Of a stretch of 13,361 bases of DNA, positions 13,100 to 13,361 are shown in pieces. This stretch comes from an uncultured bacterium (GTDB lineage Bacteria > Bacteroidota > Ignavibacteria > Kapaibacteriales > UBA4661), in NCBI GenBank assembly GCA_937899715.1, contig CALCNX010000117.1:1-13361 (forward strand). Reading direction: 5' to 3'. Position 1 is the first letter of the stretch. Each line of letters starts with the position of its first letter. The translations under genes were made by a program, and so were the position numbers. The notes beneath the pieces are model-generated. The model saw only the letters and a list, made by a program, of their open reading frames with translations, was not told the origin of the DNA and did not search any database.

Positions 13100-13361
13100 C
13101 GCAAAGACGTCGGCGCTGAGAATGCAGCCGATGAGCGTGCCGAGATGCGGCACGTTGTTCACGTAGGGCAGCGCCGACGTGATGAGCACGTTGCGCTGGC
13201 CGCTCTTGGGCAGAATGGGCGCCGCGCCGCTCGGCGGCTCGCTCCCCAGCGGCTCGTGGTGCGGCGGCTGCACGCGCGGCGGCTTCGCGCCACCGTAACC
13301 GACGTCGCCAGCAAGAGCCAGTGAGACCTGCCTGGTCTCCATCGCGGAGGAGCCGTCGACC
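13100..13361 (-). CDS. Methionyl-tRNA synthetase, N-terminal fragment of eukaryotic type
   Basis: On the minus strand the segment RNVLITSALPYVNNVPHLG, followed by IGCILSADVFA, is the catalytic N-terminus of class I methionyl-tRNA synthetase, with PHLG the HIGH-type ATP-binding motif. The IGC-LSADVFA wording is that of eukaryotic cytosolic enzymes, whose next residues would be RY. Here the similarity ends at 13100. About 47 residues rich in proline and glycine precede the motif, with a possible ATG at 13340-13342; the frame is open to the window edge, so the real start is unknown and an intron boundary cannot be excluded. At most a tenth of the enzyme is present. The fragment is very GC-rich and does not fit a bacterial CRISPR locus; I take it as a sign of a chimeric contig end. 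Confidence 0.6.

Noticed and set aside
12866..13324. A full 152-residue plus-strand protein at the right end
   Set aside because: Only the first 39 residues after ATG 12908 look genuine; the rest is antisense of the tRNA synthetase fragment and an unassigned piece.

Overview
The window has two parts of very different origin. Positions 1 to about 12,095 are a bacterial type I-E CRISPR-Cas locus of intermediate base composition, flanked on the left by the 3' part of an RNA ligase gene. From about 12,096 to the end the sequence is clearly GC-richer and consists of pieces that do not belong together: a broken three-gene mobile-element operon, a short unassigned stretch, and a eukaryote-like methionyl-tRNA synthetase N-terminal fragment on the other strand. 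That right end looks like a chimeric assembly, or at least a heavily rearranged contig end. The host of the CRISPR part cannot be named from sequence alone. The antisense toxin-antitoxin genes (UPF0175/DUF3368 and a PIN toxin with its antitoxin) are the kind common in Chlorobiota, cyanobacteria, Chloroflexota and uncultured relatives, but this is only an impression.

Layout: RNA ligase fragment (2-637), hairpin terminator, a small opposite-strand gene, a short piece resembling a Cas3 N-terminus, then intact cas3 (1041-3950). After an intergenic region comes the Cascade operon cse1-cse2-cas7e-cas5e (4112-8359). An antisense UPF0175 antitoxin, with only the first codons of its DUF3368 PIN toxin left, sits between cas5e and cas6e. 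cas6e (8740-9453) is followed by a second solitary repeat, an antisense PIN toxin/antitoxin pair (9549-10174), cas1 and cas2 (10233-11547), a leader with a good promoter, and an array of seven identical 29-bp repeats with six 32-bp spacers (11701-12095).

The most notable feature is a pair of solitary CRISPR repeats outside the array, at 3959-3987 (cas3/cse1 gap) and 9505-9533 (downstream of cas6e). Both keep the 5-bp stem needed by Cas6e and share a loop (ACAC) that differs from the array loop (GCCC). Each is preceded by promoter-like hexamers whose predicted start falls at the repeat. The first is followed by a strong terminator, giving a complete small RNA gene. Its pseudo-spacer matches 12 of the first 14 positions at the cse1 start codon, behind a canonical type I-E AAG PAM, with one of the two mismatches at position 6, which Cascade does not read. 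This is what would be expected of a crRNA-like RNA that directs Cascade to repress its own operon (CreR/CreA-like); here it is a prediction from sequence only.

Functionally, Cas6e would cut both array and solitary-repeat transcripts, Cascade (Cse1, Cse2, Cas7e, Cas5e, Cas6e) would carry the products, Cas3 would degrade fully matched targets, and Cas1-Cas2 would add spacers. The toxin-antitoxin genes nested antisense may stabilise the locus.
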